Of a stretch of DNA of 22,066 nucleotides, positions 22,014-22,066 are shown piece by piece. Made by a program: the position numbers and the translations under genes. The notes below the pieces were generated by a model that was given only the letters and a program-made list of their open reading frames with translations, ran no database searches and had not been told where the DNA came from. Within the stretch, counting starts at the first letter, position 1. Every line of letters begins with the position of its first letter. The DNA is from CALMEH01 sp964548225 (lineage in GTDB: Bacteria; Acidobacteriota; Blastocatellia; Pyrinomonadales; Pyrinomonadaceae): assembly GCA_964548225.1 (NCBI GenBank), contig CAZJQP010000083.1:1-22066 (forward strand), read 5' to 3'.

Positions 22014-22066
22014 TTAACGTCAGTTCGGGATAAGAAAAACCGACTGGAGCGCAAGCGTCCCGCTTG
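22014..22066 (+). repeat. Dispersed repeat R, copy d
   Basis: Runs TTAACGTCAGTTCGGGATAA, then GAAAAACCGACTGGAGCGCA, then AGCGTCCCGCTTG, and is cut by the window edge. It is the inverted counterpart of copy a at 56-103. Confidence 0.75.

Overview
The window most likely comes from an acidobacterium of the Blastocatellia/Pyrinomonadales type. This is inferred from the AT-leaning coding DNA, a secreted protein that joins delta-60-type repeats to FG-GAP/VCBS repeats, an IPT plus NHL-propeller protein, an RsiV-like DUF3298 lipocalin-style secreted protein, and many intergenic palindromes. No rRNA or other phylogenetic marker is present, so this is an inference from gene content.

Region 1 (about 1-3640) is an accessory island. 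It holds an autoregulated-looking XRE repressor, a P63C-domain gene, a truncated winged-helix gene fragment butted against it, a dense block of predicted RNA hairpins with a tiny Ile/Val-rich leader peptide, an aberrant Leu-type tRNA whose anticodon reads AGG, a retropepsin/SEC-C fusion protein, a small DUF5678-like protein, an IS1595-type (ISXO2-like) transposase remnant, and a small Ala/Ser/Lys protein whose start lies inside that remnant. TTGCAC boxes occur at both ends of the block.

Region 2 (3638-6772) holds ordinary metabolism genes: gnd (6-phosphogluconate dehydrogenase with an NAD-like cofactor site), a divergently transcribed PLP-dependent Ser/Thr dehydratase, and a convergent TVP38/DedA-like membrane protein.

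Region 3 (6879-16606) is a long run of minus-strand genes: two secreted proteins, cinA, a two-gene unit (a membrane/TPR-like protein and a cysteine-free ferredoxin-fold protein), a Fur-family repressor, a Rossmann/DUF2520 protein and an 1183-residue P-loop ATPase of unknown role. Several junctions between these units carry perfect or near-perfect inverted repeats of unrelated sequence.

Region 4 (16878-21316) holds an M48 metalloprotease with a signal peptide, the secreted delta-60/FG-GAP protein, and a convergent IPT/NHL-propeller protein. Rho-independent terminators close the units.

Region 5 (21317-22066) has no credible gene. It contains a MITE-like inverted-repeat unit, a striking array of 13 ten-base dyads spaced exactly 21 bp apart, an AT-rich inverted repeat, and another copy of the dispersed repeat, which is also found at the very start of the window in the opposite orientation.
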